Positions 26,043-35,027 of a stretch of 64,000 nt of DNA are shown in pieces; the stretch's first letter is position 1, and each line of letters starts with the position of its first letter. This DNA is from CBFDCQ01 sp965603355 (lineage in GTDB: Bacteria; Hydrogenedentota; CAZGCA01; CBFDCQ01): NCBI GenBank assembly GCA_965603355.1, contig CBFDCQ010000008.1, positions 1 to 64,000 on the forward strand, written 5' to 3'. Below the pieces are notes generated by a model, which was not told where the DNA came from, did no database searches, and worked only from the letters and a program-made list of their open reading frames with translations. A program made the position numbers and the translations under genes.

Positions 26043-27413
26043 TCAGTTGCTCTCGTGAGCGATCTTCGGGTAATAGGTGCTGTAGCTAAATCGCGGACTG
26101 TTCTGCTCATCGTGACACCGCTTGCAGTCCGCGCGACTGGTTCTTCCGTAACGGGTTGTCGGGGTGTCCGTGTGGTTGCTTCCGACGCCGTGACACATCT
26201 CGCATCCCACGTTGGCCAACTCGGGCGTCTCGCTCAAGCTCTCAAAACCGTCGAAGTAACGGTAGCCTGTCACGTGACAGCGCAGACAGGCGGGATCGGA
26301 TTGTCTGCCCTCGTTCTTGAGCGGCGCGAACGATTTCGCATGGCGGCTTTCCGACCAGATAGTGAACGCTTCGGCATGGCATCCGGCACACCAATCGCTG
26401 CCGACGTAATAGCCTCCCCTTTCGGGTGTCTTGATCGAGCGTTCCTTCAGAAAACCCTGGTTGACCATCATTGCCGTCGAACAGTCGAGTATCTGTCCCA
26501 CGACCGGCGAATCGGAGACCTGATCCGACAGGATTAGAGTCTCATATTTGTGTGTAAATCTTCCCGGCCCGCCAAGAGCGATGTCGGTTCTGGCGAGGTA
26601 CTGTCCGCCTTTGCCTGAATTCACCACTATCAGCCTATCGGTTGACCGTTCATGTTCTACAGGGCGCTCGGCCTCGTGAGAGTATACGGCCAGGTCTATC
26701 TCGGGAAACGCCTTGGTCAACGAGAGGACTTCCTTGGGGTCGGCGTGCGCGAGAAGAATCCGCAGGTCCGCTTTGCCCTTGAGTCTCGCGAGAGCGTTTC
26801 TCAGAGCTCGTTTGGCGTCCAGGACTTTCACGTCGAGACCTTCGAGTTTGGCGAGATAGTCGCTGACCTGGTTTGAGAGCACGCCTATCACTGCTATGCG
26901 TGTGTTCTTGCCGCCAACGATCCGGTCAACGACGGTGTATGCAGGAAAGAACGGTTGCCCGTCGGGTCCCGCAAGGTTGGCCGATATGAACGGGAACTTG
27001 GCTCGTTCAGCCATATTGACGAGGAAACGAGGGCCGAATGTGACATCAATCTCGCCGATGTTGAACGCGTCGTACGCCATTTCGTTCAGTGCGAGAATTG
27101 CGGTTTGGAACCGCAGCTCGTGCTCCGCGCCGGCGCCCTGGGTCAGATCGCCGTTCTCGAGCAGCAGGATGGGGTTCCCCTCAAACCCAATTGCCCTGAC
27201 GAGCGTGTGTCTTCTGGCAAGCCCGCCACCGCACGTGGGGCAATCGGCCGGTTCCATCTCACCGGTGAGCTGGCCGCTGCAAATGACGGTCAGCTGTGCT
27301 GAAGGTTCGGCGGGATCCGTTTGCCCTATAGCGACCGCGCAAAGTAAAGCAGTAACGAGCCCTATACTTACGCCCAGAGCCGCGTGTTCGTACAGTTTCC
27401 TTCGACTCATCAT
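26043..27413 (-). CDS. Fusion of a degenerate metallophosphatase-like domain and a tetrahaem cytochrome c
   Basis: 456 residues. A signal peptide/anchor (residues 8-30) is followed by a 5'-nucleotidase/UshA-like alpha-beta domain (about 38-290). Its metal-site motifs are eroded: SGQLTGE stands where DLHG is expected, NIGEID where GNHEFD is expected; only IDLAVYSHEAE still resembles the late histidine motif. Residues 340-434 contain four CxxCH haem sites (342, 376, 404, 430), with spacing like cytochrome c554-type domains. It is probably a periplasmic electron carrier or reductase with a recycled phosphatase fold. Its start overlaps the upstream DUF1573 gene by 4 bases, so the two are co-translated. 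Confidence 0.85.
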   Translation of the reverse strand: MMSRRKLYEHAALGVSIGLVTALLCAVAIGQTDPAEPSAQLTVICSGQLTGEMEPADCPTCGGGLARRHTLVRAIGFEGNPILLLENGDLTQGAGAEHELRFQTAILALNEMAYDAFNIGEIDVTFGPRFLVNMAERAKFPFISANLAGPDGQPFFPAYTVVDRIVGGKNTRIAVIGVLSNQVSDYLAKLEGLDVKVLDAKRALRNALARLKGKADLRILLAHADPKEVLSLTKAFPEIDLAVYSHEAERPVEHERSTDRLIVVNSGKGGQYLARTDIALGGPGRFTHKYETLILSDQVSDSPVVGQILDCSTAMMVNQGFLKERSIKTPERGGYYVGSDWCAGCHAEAFTIWSESRHAKSFAPLKNEGRQSDPACLRCHVTGYRYFDGFESLSETPELANVGCEMCHGVGSNHTDTPTTRYGRTSRADCKRCHDEQNSPRFSYSTYYPKIAHESN

Positions 27414-28522
27414 TGTGTGTCGTCTTCCTCGAGGACCACGCCGGCGACCGGGACAACAATCTGCTCCGGACTGACCCGCGTGAGCTTCAGGGTTACTGAA
27501 CCGATCCTTTCGCCGGGTTCCGCTCCCGGCTGGAGCGTGCCGACGATTCTATGCCTCTGCTGCAAGCCCAACGTTGTTCTTCTCCACGTTACACCTTCAA
27601 TGTCGGACTCTATCCCGGCGAGCCCGAATGGTGCGTCGCCGTACACATCTATCGCGCCTAGACTTTCGGCCGGCGACCGCGCCGCAAAGAACAGGAGTTC
27701 AGGTGTGGTGTACAATCCACCTGTCACAAACGCCCTGACCGGCACGGCCACGGTTGGCAGACGCTTGATGTTAGTGTGCACAAGGACATTCGTGTTAAGA
27801 ACACCGCCAGCCGCCTCCGGTTTGAGGCGCACCTCGATCTCGTACTGAGCGGCGCCGGGAACGGATTCATCTCCGGCGGACGGTGCGGCCTCTGAATAGG
27901 AGGCGGCGACACTGTCTGAAGAGCTTTCGACACCGGTTATCTCGACTGGTTCACGCCACGTCTGCTTCAAGCTAACGATCTGGCTGGCACCCTTGCCTTT
28001 CTCAATGGTGCCGAAATCTATCGTCTCCGGCTCTATCACGAACTCAGGTGTGATATCGGCCGACACAAGCAGAGTGGTGAGGAGTTTTTCCGGGTCGTTC
28101 GAGTAGATATACGCTCCAATTCTCGGCGATTTTCCGTGGAAATGCTGGGGATCGAGCGTCGCGATCAGGTCCGCGGCGGCTTCCGGCTCAATTTCCAAAG
28201 TGGACAGTTCCAGGCTAAGACAGCCGCACGACGTTTTGAACCCTTCAATGTTCAGCGTGGCCTCGCCGGTATTCTTTATCGAGAAAGTGTGATCGAGCAC
28301 TTGGTCCGGCTCAATGGCGCCGAAATCGTGCCCCTCCTCCGAGACCTCTATACGCGGTTGAGGCCCTGCCGGCTTCGGTTGCACGCCGGTGGTTTGCCTA
28401 GGAGGTACAAATACGATTCCATCCTGCACCGGAGGTTTAGCCACGCGGTAGGCGTAACCCAGCAGGACCACAAGTCCGAGCAGGACAATCGCCACTATGA
28501 TTTCGTTGCTGCGAATCTTCAT
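27410..28522 (-). CDS. DUF1573 domain protein, membrane-anchored
   Basis: 370 residues with an N-terminal membrane anchor (NEIIVAIVLLGLVVLLGYAYR) and a DUF1573 domain at about 60-150: HDFGAIEPDQVLDHTFSIKN followed by TGEATLNIEGFKTSCGCLSL. A second similar immunoglobulin-like domain follows (IDFGTIEKGKGASQIVSL). The SCGC cysteines are a family hallmark. The family belongs to the ASH/Hydin-like beta-sandwiches and is generally found on extracytoplasmic proteins of unknown function. Coupled by overlap with the tetrahaem fusion gene, so the pair may form one envelope complex. Confidence 0.85.
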   Translation of the reverse strand: MKIRSNEIIVAIVLLGLVVLLGYAYRVAKPPVQDGIVFVPPRQTTGVQPKPAGPQPRIEVSEEGHDFGAIEPDQVLDHTFSIKNTGEATLNIEGFKTSCGCLSLELSTLEIEPEAAADLIATLDPQHFHGKSPRIGAYIYSNDPEKLLTTLLVSADITPEFVIEPETIDFGTIEKGKGASQIVSLKQTWREPVEITGVESSSDSVAASYSEAAPSAGDESVPGAAQYEIEVRLKPEAAGGVLNTNVLVHTNIKRLPTVAVPVRAFVTGGLYTTPELLFFAARSPAESLGAIDVYGDAPFGLAGIESDIEGVTWRRTTLGLQQRHRIVGTLQPGAEPGERIGSVTLKLTRVSPEQIVVPVAGVVLEEDDTQ

Positions 28523-28694
28523 TTCGATACGCCGACTCTTTCCTCAGACCAGCTTAAGTGTCCCGCATAAGATAGCATAATTGGAAGGATAGAAGCAAGG
28601 AACTGTTGACGGTTTCTTCCCGGTTGACAGCCGGTTCCGACCTTCCAGTGATCGTTCGATAGGCCGCACTCCGGGGAGCGGCAGGGTTGACGGT

Positions 28695-30008
28695 CTATGG
28701 TGTCGCGGACAGTACCGGGCTGAACGGTGGGGCCGTGCTCCAAAGCAGCCCATACAGGACTGTGATGAGGAGTGCGACGAGAATGCCTACATAGAGCCTC
28801 TTGACAACGGATTCTTGTCGGATACTCCCTCCGAGTAGAGTGATGATGCAAAAGATAATACTCAGAAGGAAGGCGGTCTTGATGTAGAAGGCTCCCATGC
28901 GCAGAGCGACTACCGCTGCAAGTCCTGCAAAGGGAATTGCTGCGCCACCTGTTGCGGCAACCTTGTTGAAGATGCGCGTTCTTGCGCGCCTGCGCGCCAC
29001 GTCCCTCGCGCTCTTGCCGGTGGTGATGTCAGTTCCGCACGCGACACAGATTCTGTCACCGGGGCTGATTTCAGCGCGACATCGAGGGCACTGTTTTGCG
29101 CCGGCCGGTGTCGCGGGAGCCTCGATGCGCGTTTCCTGCACCATCGTAGGTTTTACGGCGCGCAGCTTTTCCCTGGATGCGGCCGCGCGAATCACGGTGG
29201 GCCGGATCATCGATAGAGCGGTGGCCGCTTGTTCCGCGCTCTTGTACCTATCTTTTGGATCTTTTGTAAGCATCCTCATCACAACCCGCGCCAACCCGTC
29301 CGGCACCGCCCTGTTCAGTTCCTTAATGTCTGTCGGCCCTTCGTACTGGTGTTTCTGTATAATCTCGAGCGCTGTTGCGCCTTCGAATGGAACGTTGCCC
29401 GCGAGCAATTCGTAGATGACTACTCCGAGGGAATAGACGTCTGAGGATTTGCCGACTGGCGTCCCTTTGCTCTGTTCGGGCGACATGTACTCGGGAGTGC
29501 CGACGATATCGCCGGTGCGCGTCATGCGAGTGGCATAAGTGAGCCTGGCCACGCCGAAGTCGGTCAGCTTCGGTTTGCCGTCCGTGCCGACTAGGATGTT
29601 GCCCGGCTTGATATCGCGGTGTATGATCCCGGCTTTGTGCGCGTGCGCGAGAGCGGCCGCTACACTTATGGCGAGGTCGAGCGTGCGCCCGACATCGAAC
29701 CGCTCACCCTCGGCCAGCAGATCGTCCAGACTGCTGCCCTCGACAAAGTCCATCGCGTAGTAGTGAGTGCCTTGATCTTCGCCCACGGCGTGGATCTTGA
29801 CTATGTTCGGATGGTCGAGCTTGGCGAGAGCTTCCGTCTCTCTCTTAAACCTCTTGACGAACACCGGGTCTATGGTAAACTCGCTCGAGAGGACTTTCAG
29901 GGCTACCGTGTGGCCGGCGTCGAGTTCAGTAGCACGGTACACGACACCCATTCCGCCGCGTCCCAGCTCGCCCTCGATCTTGTAGTTGCCCAACGTGTCA
30001 CTGTTCAT
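28695..30008 (-). CDS. Serine/threonine protein kinase with zinc ribbon and membrane tail
   Basis: 437 residues. Complete PknB-type kinase: GRGGMGVVY loop, Lys38 (VALKVL), catalytic HRDIKPGN (Asp132), DFG at 150-152 and VGTPEYMSPEQ, then IYELLAGNVPF. After about residue 270 come a zinc ribbon (CPRCRAEISPGDRICVACGT) and three or four hydrophobic segments at the C-terminus. All catalytic residues are present, so it should be active. It overlaps the upstream kinase gene by 11 bases. Confidence 0.92.
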   Translation of the reverse strand: MNSDTLGNYKIEGELGRGGMGVVYRATELDAGHTVALKVLSSEFTIDPVFVKRFKRETEALAKLDHPNIVKIHAVGEDQGTHYYAMDFVEGSSLDDLLAEGERFDVGRTLDLAISVAAALAHAHKAGIIHRDIKPGNILVGTDGKPKLTDFGVARLTYATRMTRTGDIVGTPEYMSPEQSKGTPVGKSSDVYSLGVVIYELLAGNVPFEGATALEIIQKHQYEGPTDIKELNRAVPDGLARVVMRMLTKDPKDRYKSAEQAATALSMIRPTVIRAAASREKLRAVKPTMVQETRIEAPATPAGAKQCPRCRAEISPGDRICVACGTDITTGKSARDVARRRARTRIFNKVAATGGAAIPFAGLAAVVALRMGAFYIKTAFLLSIIFCIITLLGGSIRQESVVKRLYVGILVALLITVLYGLLWSTAPPFSPVLSATP

Positions 30009-31335
30009 CGGGCACCGCCTGTTCGCCGGTCAAGTCCGATCTGTTATTGCTCATTGTCTCGAGGTATTCTGCCGCCGCCGCGGCCGTCTCGGTGTCCGGT
30101 CCGAGTTCTATCGTGCGCCTGAACTCTCGCTCGGCGCTGCCGAGGTCGCCCAAACGGTAGAATCTCTCACCGAGTGAGAAGTGTTCCATCTGCCATTCCT
30201 CGTACGGGATTGCGCCTTCGCCGGAACGTCTGGCGCTTTGCAGGCTCCATACCGCGCCTCCTGCGACAATGGCGACCGCTACGGCAATTACCGCTGCACG
30301 TCTGGCGCCGCGTGGCGCACGCTCGGTCGCAGACGTGGCACGGTCTCCGGTCGACACATTTGTACCGCATTGGATGCAGACGACTTGTCCGCTCTCAAGT
30401 TCGGCGTTGCACACGCTGCACAGCTCAACGTCAAGCTGAGCCCGCCGCGCCTCAATCCGTTGGATGACCTCGGCAACGTTCAGGGGTCGCTGTTCGGGCT
30501 CCTTCTCGATCATGTCCAGAACCAGCTTGTTCAGCCACTCGGGGACGGAGCTGTTCCATTCGCGGGGCGCTTCCGGTATAGAGTACCGGTGGCTTCTCAG
30601 CACTGCCGGAGGTGAGTCACTCTTGAACGGCACTCGCCCGGTGACCATTTCATACAGGAGTATTCCGAGCGAGTAGATATCGGTGCGGTGGTCGACCTCC
30701 TTGGCGGCGGCCTGTTCGGGCGACATGTACTCCACAGTGCCGATAACTTGACGTGTGGTCGTGACACCCTTCACGTCGCTGAGCTTGGCAATGCCAAAAT
30801 CCACTATTTTCGCGCGGCCGTTCTCGTCGAAGATGACGTTAGCGGGCTTTATGTCGCGGTGGATTATCCCGCCGGCGTGCGCGTGTCCCAGGGCGGAGCA
30901 GACCGATGTGGCGATTTCCAGAGCTTCCACCAAGCGGAGCGCGCCGTGCTCCTTGATCTTATCAGCGAGGCTGCCGCCGGAAAGATACTCCATCACATAG
31001 AAATGCCGACCGGTCTCCTCGCCGACTTCGAGTATTTTGACTATGTTGGAGTGGTTCAGGTTCCTGAGCACTTCAATCTCTGTGCGAAATCGCGCGAGAC
31101 GGGACGGGCTGTCACGCAGGCCGGTCGGCAAAAGCTTCAGCGCACCATGCAAACCGTCGGGATCAACTACAAGGTAGACGGTGCCGCTGGCTCCGCGACC
31201 GAGTTCGCGAACGGTTTCGTATATGCCTATCTTCACAGGGATCAGGTCTGCCTCAGGCGTTCCAGACACGCTCACGTGCGGCCGGTTTGGCCTGCCTGCC
31301 GCCCGTTTCTGACAGCAGCGCGAGAGTTGATACAC
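29998..31335 (-). CDS. Serine/threonine protein kinase with zinc ribbon, transmembrane segment and TPR-like tail
   Basis: 445 residues. The kinase domain is complete: GRGASGTVY, ALKLLP lysine, HRDIKPANV, DFG, then IGTVEYMSPEQ. It is followed by a zinc ribbon (CSVCNAELESGQVVCIQCGT), one membrane span (AAVIAVAVAIVAGGAVW) and a C-terminal TPR-like segment (FYRLGDLGSAEREFRRTIELG), which would lie outside the membrane. The zinc ribbon is close to that of the next kinase, suggesting duplication. The start is GTG, one base after the upstream stop TAG. The first 35 residues before KIGIYETVRELG are unlike the family, and a GTG nearer the domain (about 31233) is an alternative. Confidence 0.9.
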   Translation of the reverse strand: MYQLSRCCQKRAAGRPNRPHVSVSGTPEADLIPVKIGIYETVRELGRGASGTVYLVVDPDGLHGALKLLPTGLRDSPSRLARFRTEIEVLRNLNHSNIVKILEVGEETGRHFYVMEYLSGGSLADKIKEHGALRLVEALEIATSVCSALGHAHAGGIIHRDIKPANVIFDENGRAKIVDFGIAKLSDVKGVTTTRQVIGTVEYMSPEQAAAKEVDHRTDIYSLGILLYEMVTGRVPFKSDSPPAVLRSHRYSIPEAPREWNSSVPEWLNKLVLDMIEKEPEQRPLNVAEVIQRIEARRAQLDVELCSVCNAELESGQVVCIQCGTNVSTGDRATSATERAPRGARRAAVIAVAVAIVAGGAVWSLQSARRSGEGAIPYEEWQMEHFSLGERFYRLGDLGSAEREFRRTIELGPDTETAAAAAEYLETMSNNRSDLTGEQAVPDEQ

Positions 31336-31836
31336 CTACAGTCCAAGTTCCTCTCCAACGATTGAAGCTATGAAACGTTCAATGGATACCGGGAAGAACC
31401 GCACATCAGGCGAGTGCACAACTCCGGTCTCGATATCCTCTTTCCGCTCAAGCTCGTCAAGCACGGCATCTATGAGCTGGTCGGAGTTCATCTGCATCTC
31501 TCTCACTTTAAAATATTCCGACTCGAAGTTCACCGGCTTGCCTCCGAGCGCCAGAAAGCCGAACACGCGACCCACGAGCGCAGGTTCGATGTTCTCTTGG
31601 CCGAACAGCTCCTCGTACTTGAGCCCGTGGTAGTCCGGGTGCCAGACGAGACGCGGCGAGACGTTTATCTGTCCGCGAATCTCGAGGCTTCTATCGTGCC
31701 GTTCGCGCGATTCGCCCAGCAGAATGTACGGCAGTCGGTGATATCCCACCACTATTCCGTGAGTAGGCTTCTTGATGACGTGCGTTTCTCGGAAAACGTG
31801 TTGCAGGTAAGCGAAATCTTCGTGATCCTCTGTCAC
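31336..31836 (-). CDS. Conserved-looking protein of unknown function
   Basis: 166 residues, soluble and acidic, no signal peptide or membrane segment. I recognise no family. Noticeable features are LVWHPDYHGLKYEELFG and a C-terminal RFFPVSIERFIASIVGEEL. The start is GTG with AAGGAGATG 8 bases upstream. It sits between the FHA-GAF-cyclase gene and a kinase gene, 47 bp after the former and abutting the latter. A role in that signalling cascade, as adaptor or kinase substrate, is an inference from position only. Confidence 0.6.
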   Translation of the reverse strand: MTEDHEDFAYLQHVFRETHVIKKPTHGIVVGYHRLPYILLGESRERHDRSLEIRGQINVSPRLVWHPDYHGLKYEELFGQENIEPALVGRVFGFLALGGKPVNFESEYFKVREMQMNSDQLIDAVLDELERKEDIETGVVHSPDVRFFPVSIERFIASIVGEELGL

Positions 31837-31883
31837 GGTAACGTCATCTCCTTAACAGCACGTGTCGGAATTCCATCTCGGAT

Positions 31884-33509
31884 CTACTTCACCCCGAGCA
31901 CTTCGTGGACGGAGACCGGTTTTTTCTTTCCCTTAAGGAGGATCGGGCCGAGCGGCCTTCCGGAAACCTTTTCTCCGAGCTTGTGGAACGTCTCGCCGCA
32001 AGCGAGTATCTGCCCCGGTTCAGCCTTTGAACAGAGTCGCCGCGCTACGTTGACTATATCGCCGATAGCCGTAAACTCCATGCGCCTCGGCGAGCCGATA
32101 TATCCGGCTATCGCAGTGCCTGTGGCGACGCCTATTCCAACATCGAACGTGGGTCGTCCGCTCCTGCTCCATCTTTCGCGCATAGGGCACAACACGTGCT
32201 GCATCTCCAGCGCGACCTTCACTGCACGGACGGCGTGGTCGTGCGCCTGGACCGGGGCGCCGAAAACGGCCATGATCTCGTCGCCGACATACTTGTCCAG
32301 GGTCCCATCGTGCAGGAAGATTACCTCCGCCATTTCTGTGAAGTACTCATTCAACATCGAGACAACGTCGGTGGGCGACATCCTCTCAGCCAACCCGGTG
32401 AACCCGCGAATATCGCTGAACAAGGCGGCTATCTCCTGTTTTGTGCCGCCCAGTTCGATGCTTCCTTCCTTATTTATTACCTCATCCACTACACGAGGCG
32501 ACAGGAACCGTTCCAGGTTGTTGCGTCGCCGCTCTTCCTCTATCATCCTTTCGGTCAACCGGACGTTCTCGATAGCTATCGCGGACTGGCTGGCGACTGC
32601 CTCGAACAGCTCGAGGTCCTCGGGAGCAAACTTGTGGTTTGGATCGCGACTGTCGACGTAGATGCTGCCGAGTATTCTGTCCTCGACTTTCAGCGGCACG
32701 CTCATTGCCGATCTGATCTGGCTCAGGATGACGCTTTGTCTCGAACTGAATCTGTCATCGTGCAGCGCATCTTCGGCGATCACGAGTTCGCCATCTATCG
32801 CGGAACGGCTTGCTATCCCCATGCTGGGCGAGCTGGTCGCCGCGTCCCTACCCATCTTGCGCGCGACCTCGGTGCTCAAGCTGCCGTCATCTTCGTTGAC
32901 AAGGACTATGAACCCGCGGTCCGCGCCGGTCACCTTGATGGCGCTGTCGAGAATTGCCTCGAGCCGTTTCTTGAGATCAAGTTCGGAAACCGCGAGGCGT
33001 GACGCTTCGTACAGGGCCTCAAGACGACGGTACGCTTTGCCGATCGCCATGATGTTGGTCGGGTCCGCGAGCTCCTCGATAGAGCTGTCCTGGACGTCCG
33101 GTCTTCTCACCATCATGGTCAGTCGCTCGCCGACGGAACTCATCTGCTGCTTTATGCGGGCGACGTCTGCCGAAGCGTTCGCAGCGGTCGTAGCGGTGCC
33201 TGCAGCTTGTTGCCAAGGCCCGTCTACGAGGGTGAACACCAGGTCATAGTGACCTATGGTGATTTTGTCGCCTTCGGCCAACTCCTTTCTCTCGACAGGT
33301 TTCCCGTTGACCAGCGTACCGTTAGTGCTGCCCAGATCTATCAGCACGTGCTTGCGGTTTTCGAGCCGCAACTCAGCATGCTTCGTCGAGACAAATTCAT
33401 CGCTCAGCACCAGCCCGCTGTCCTCTGCGCGACCTATAGTGAGAACAGTTTGCCGGAGAGCCACGCGACGACGTTTCCGGTTGCGGTAGGATACAAGCAA
33501 TTGTGCCAT
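31884..33509 (-). CDS. FHA-GAF-class III adenylate/guanylate cyclase
   Basis: 541 residues. An FHA domain (22-95; GRAEDSGLVLSD, STKHAEL, DLGSTNGTLVNG) would read phosphothreonine marks. A GAF domain spans about 165-320 (NEDDGSLSTE; SAMSVPLKVEDRILGSIYVDS). A helical linker leads to a class III cyclase domain (about 355-520) with metal-binding Asp366 (FSDIRGF) and Asp410 (VGDEIMAVFG), Lys406, and the TAIGDIVNVARRL transition-state block. All catalytic positions are present, so cAMP synthesis is likely. Its FHA domain makes it a natural partner of the two kinases downstream. It heads the minus-strand run. Confidence 0.93.
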   Translation of the reverse strand: MAQLLVSYRNRKRRRVALRQTVLTIGRAEDSGLVLSDEFVSTKHAELRLENRKHVLIDLGSTNGTLVNGKPVERKELAEGDKITIGHYDLVFTLVDGPWQQAAGTATTAANASADVARIKQQMSSVGERLTMMVRRPDVQDSSIEELADPTNIMAIGKAYRRLEALYEASRLAVSELDLKKRLEAILDSAIKVTGADRGFIVLVNEDDGSLSTEVARKMGRDAATSSPSMGIASRSAIDGELVIAEDALHDDRFSSRQSVILSQIRSAMSVPLKVEDRILGSIYVDSRDPNHKFAPEDLELFEAVASQSAIAIENVRLTERMIEEERRRNNLERFLSPRVVDEVINKEGSIELGGTKQEIAALFSDIRGFTGLAERMSPTDVVSMLNEYFTEMAEVIFLHDGTLDKYVGDEIMAVFGAPVQAHDHAVRAVKVALEMQHVLCPMRERWSRSGRPTFDVGIGVATGTAIAGYIGSPRRMEFTAIGDIVNVARRLCSKAEPGQILACGETFHKLGEKVSGRPLGPILLKGKKKPVSVHEVLGVK

Positions 33510-33731
33510 GCCGACAATCCCACGATCCGCGCTAACCTCAAACAGCTAGCCAAGATATACAACACCACAATAACAAGGATACCACCGCAACGGCACCAAG
33601 TCAAGCGGAAAAGGGTAGAGGGTAAGCGGCGGGCAGCGGACGATAACGCCCTCTCGCGTGAGAGCCGACACTCCGGTCGGCTACCCCGAGTTCTCCGGGG
33701 GGCGAACATCACAAATGATGCAGTGGCGGGT
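33510..33731. other. Intergenic region downstream of the homoserine dehydrogenase gene
   Basis: 222 bases. Two small hairpins, CTCTC/GAGAG at 33651-33664 and AGCCGAC/GTCGGCT at 33663-33682, lie about 50 bases past the stop of the upstream gene on the minus strand; possible terminators, although no T-run follows. The cyclase promoter should also be here but I could not identify it. Confidence 0.4.
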
Positions 33732-35027
33732 CTACTCAACGCGTATGATGTTTGTTTTGTCCCGTACGGAGTCGAGTGCGTCAATCTGCTGCATAGCGCG
33801 CTGCACATCACCTTCGCTGCAGGTGTGCGTCATCAGAACGATCGGCACGGGGTTCTCCACGTGTTCCGCGACGGCTTTCTGGATCACTGACGCGATGCTG
33901 ATGTTATTGCGGCCGAGTATGGTGCAGATCTCCCCGAGCACACCAGGTTTGTCGACCGTGGTGCAGCGCATATAGTACCGGTTCTCGACGGTCTCAATTT
34001 TCCTGACCGGCATCTTCGTGCCCCACACGAACGGTTTCATTCGCCCGACCGAGCCGAACTGGATGTCCTTGGCGACATCTATCAGGTCCGAGAGAACGGC
34101 GCTCGTGGTCGGGGCGCGCCCGGCTCCCTTGCCGTAGTACATCGTGGTTCCGGCTACGTCACCTTCGATGTAGACGGCGTTGTACTCGTTGCTGACGTCC
34201 GCGAGAAGAAACTGTTGCTGGACGAGAGTCGGGTGAACGCGCAGATCGAGTTCGCCGTCCAACCTTCTCGCTATGGCCAACAGCTTTATAACGTAACCGA
34301 GTTCTGATGCGTACCGGGCGTCCTCACTGGTAATGCCGGTGATTCCTTCAACATAGATCTCATCAAGGTCGATGTCCGTCGAGAACGCCAACGACGCGAT
34401 AATCTTGAGCTTATGCGCGGAGTCGTAACCTTCGACGTCGAGACTGGGATCGGCTTCTGCGAACCCGTTTTCCTGCGCGTCTTTCAACGCCTCCTTGTAG
34501 CTCTTGTTGGCGTGCGTCATCTGGGTGAGGATGTAATTTGCCGTACCGTTGACGATGCCGAGCACACGGTCGATCCTGTTTGCCGCAAGACCCTCTCTCA
34601 ACGCTTTCAGGATGGGAACACCGCCGCAGACGCTCGCCTCGAACCTCAGTTCCACACCGTGTTTTTCAGCGGCCTGGCACAGTTCCGACGTGTGCTTGGC
34701 AACGAGCAGCTTGTTGGCGGTGACGACATGTTTGCCCTTGCTGAGCGCGTATAGGATCAGGTCTTTGGCCGGCTGTTCTCCACCGATCAGCTCGACGACG
34801 ATTTCGACTTCAGGGTTCTTGATGAGCGTTCTGGCATCGTTCGTGACGAGCGCGGGCTCTATTGCCAACCTGTCCGCTACCGTGGTGTCAATGTCGGCAA
34901 CCTGTTTGAGGGAGAGCGTAACGCCAGTTCTGTCGACAAGGGAGGCGTGTCTGCCGAGTAACTCGCATACAACTCCCCCGCCGACGATCCCTGCGCCTAT
35001 GACTCCAACGCCGAATTCTTGTCGCAT
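33732..35027 (-). CDS. hom: Homoserine dehydrogenase
   Basis: 431 residues. It has an N-terminal Rossmann fold (VGVIGAGIVGGGVVCELL), the catalytic Lys block IVNGTANYILTQM and dehydrogenase signature AEADPSLDVEGYDSAHKLKIIA with catalytic Asp/Lys. A C-terminal ACT domain (about 350-425) normally binds threonine for feedback inhibition. It reduces aspartate semialdehyde to homoserine for methionine and threonine synthesis. The ATG overlaps the upstream aminotransferase stop (TGATG), giving coupling. No aspartokinase, thrB or thrC is in the window. Confidence 0.95.
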   Translation of the reverse strand: MRQEFGVGVIGAGIVGGGVVCELLGRHASLVDRTGVTLSLKQVADIDTTVADRLAIEPALVTNDARTLIKNPEVEIVVELIGGEQPAKDLILYALSKGKHVVTANKLLVAKHTSELCQAAEKHGVELRFEASVCGGVPILKALREGLAANRIDRVLGIVNGTANYILTQMTHANKSYKEALKDAQENGFAEADPSLDVEGYDSAHKLKIIASLAFSTDIDLDEIYVEGITGITSEDARYASELGYVIKLLAIARRLDGELDLRVHPTLVQQQFLLADVSNEYNAVYIEGDVAGTTMYYGKGAGRAPTTSAVLSDLIDVAKDIQFGSVGRMKPFVWGTKMPVRKIETVENRYYMRCTTVDKPGVLGEICTILGRNNISIASVIQKAVAEHVENPVPIVLMTHTCSEGDVQRAMQQIDALDSVRDKTNIIRVE

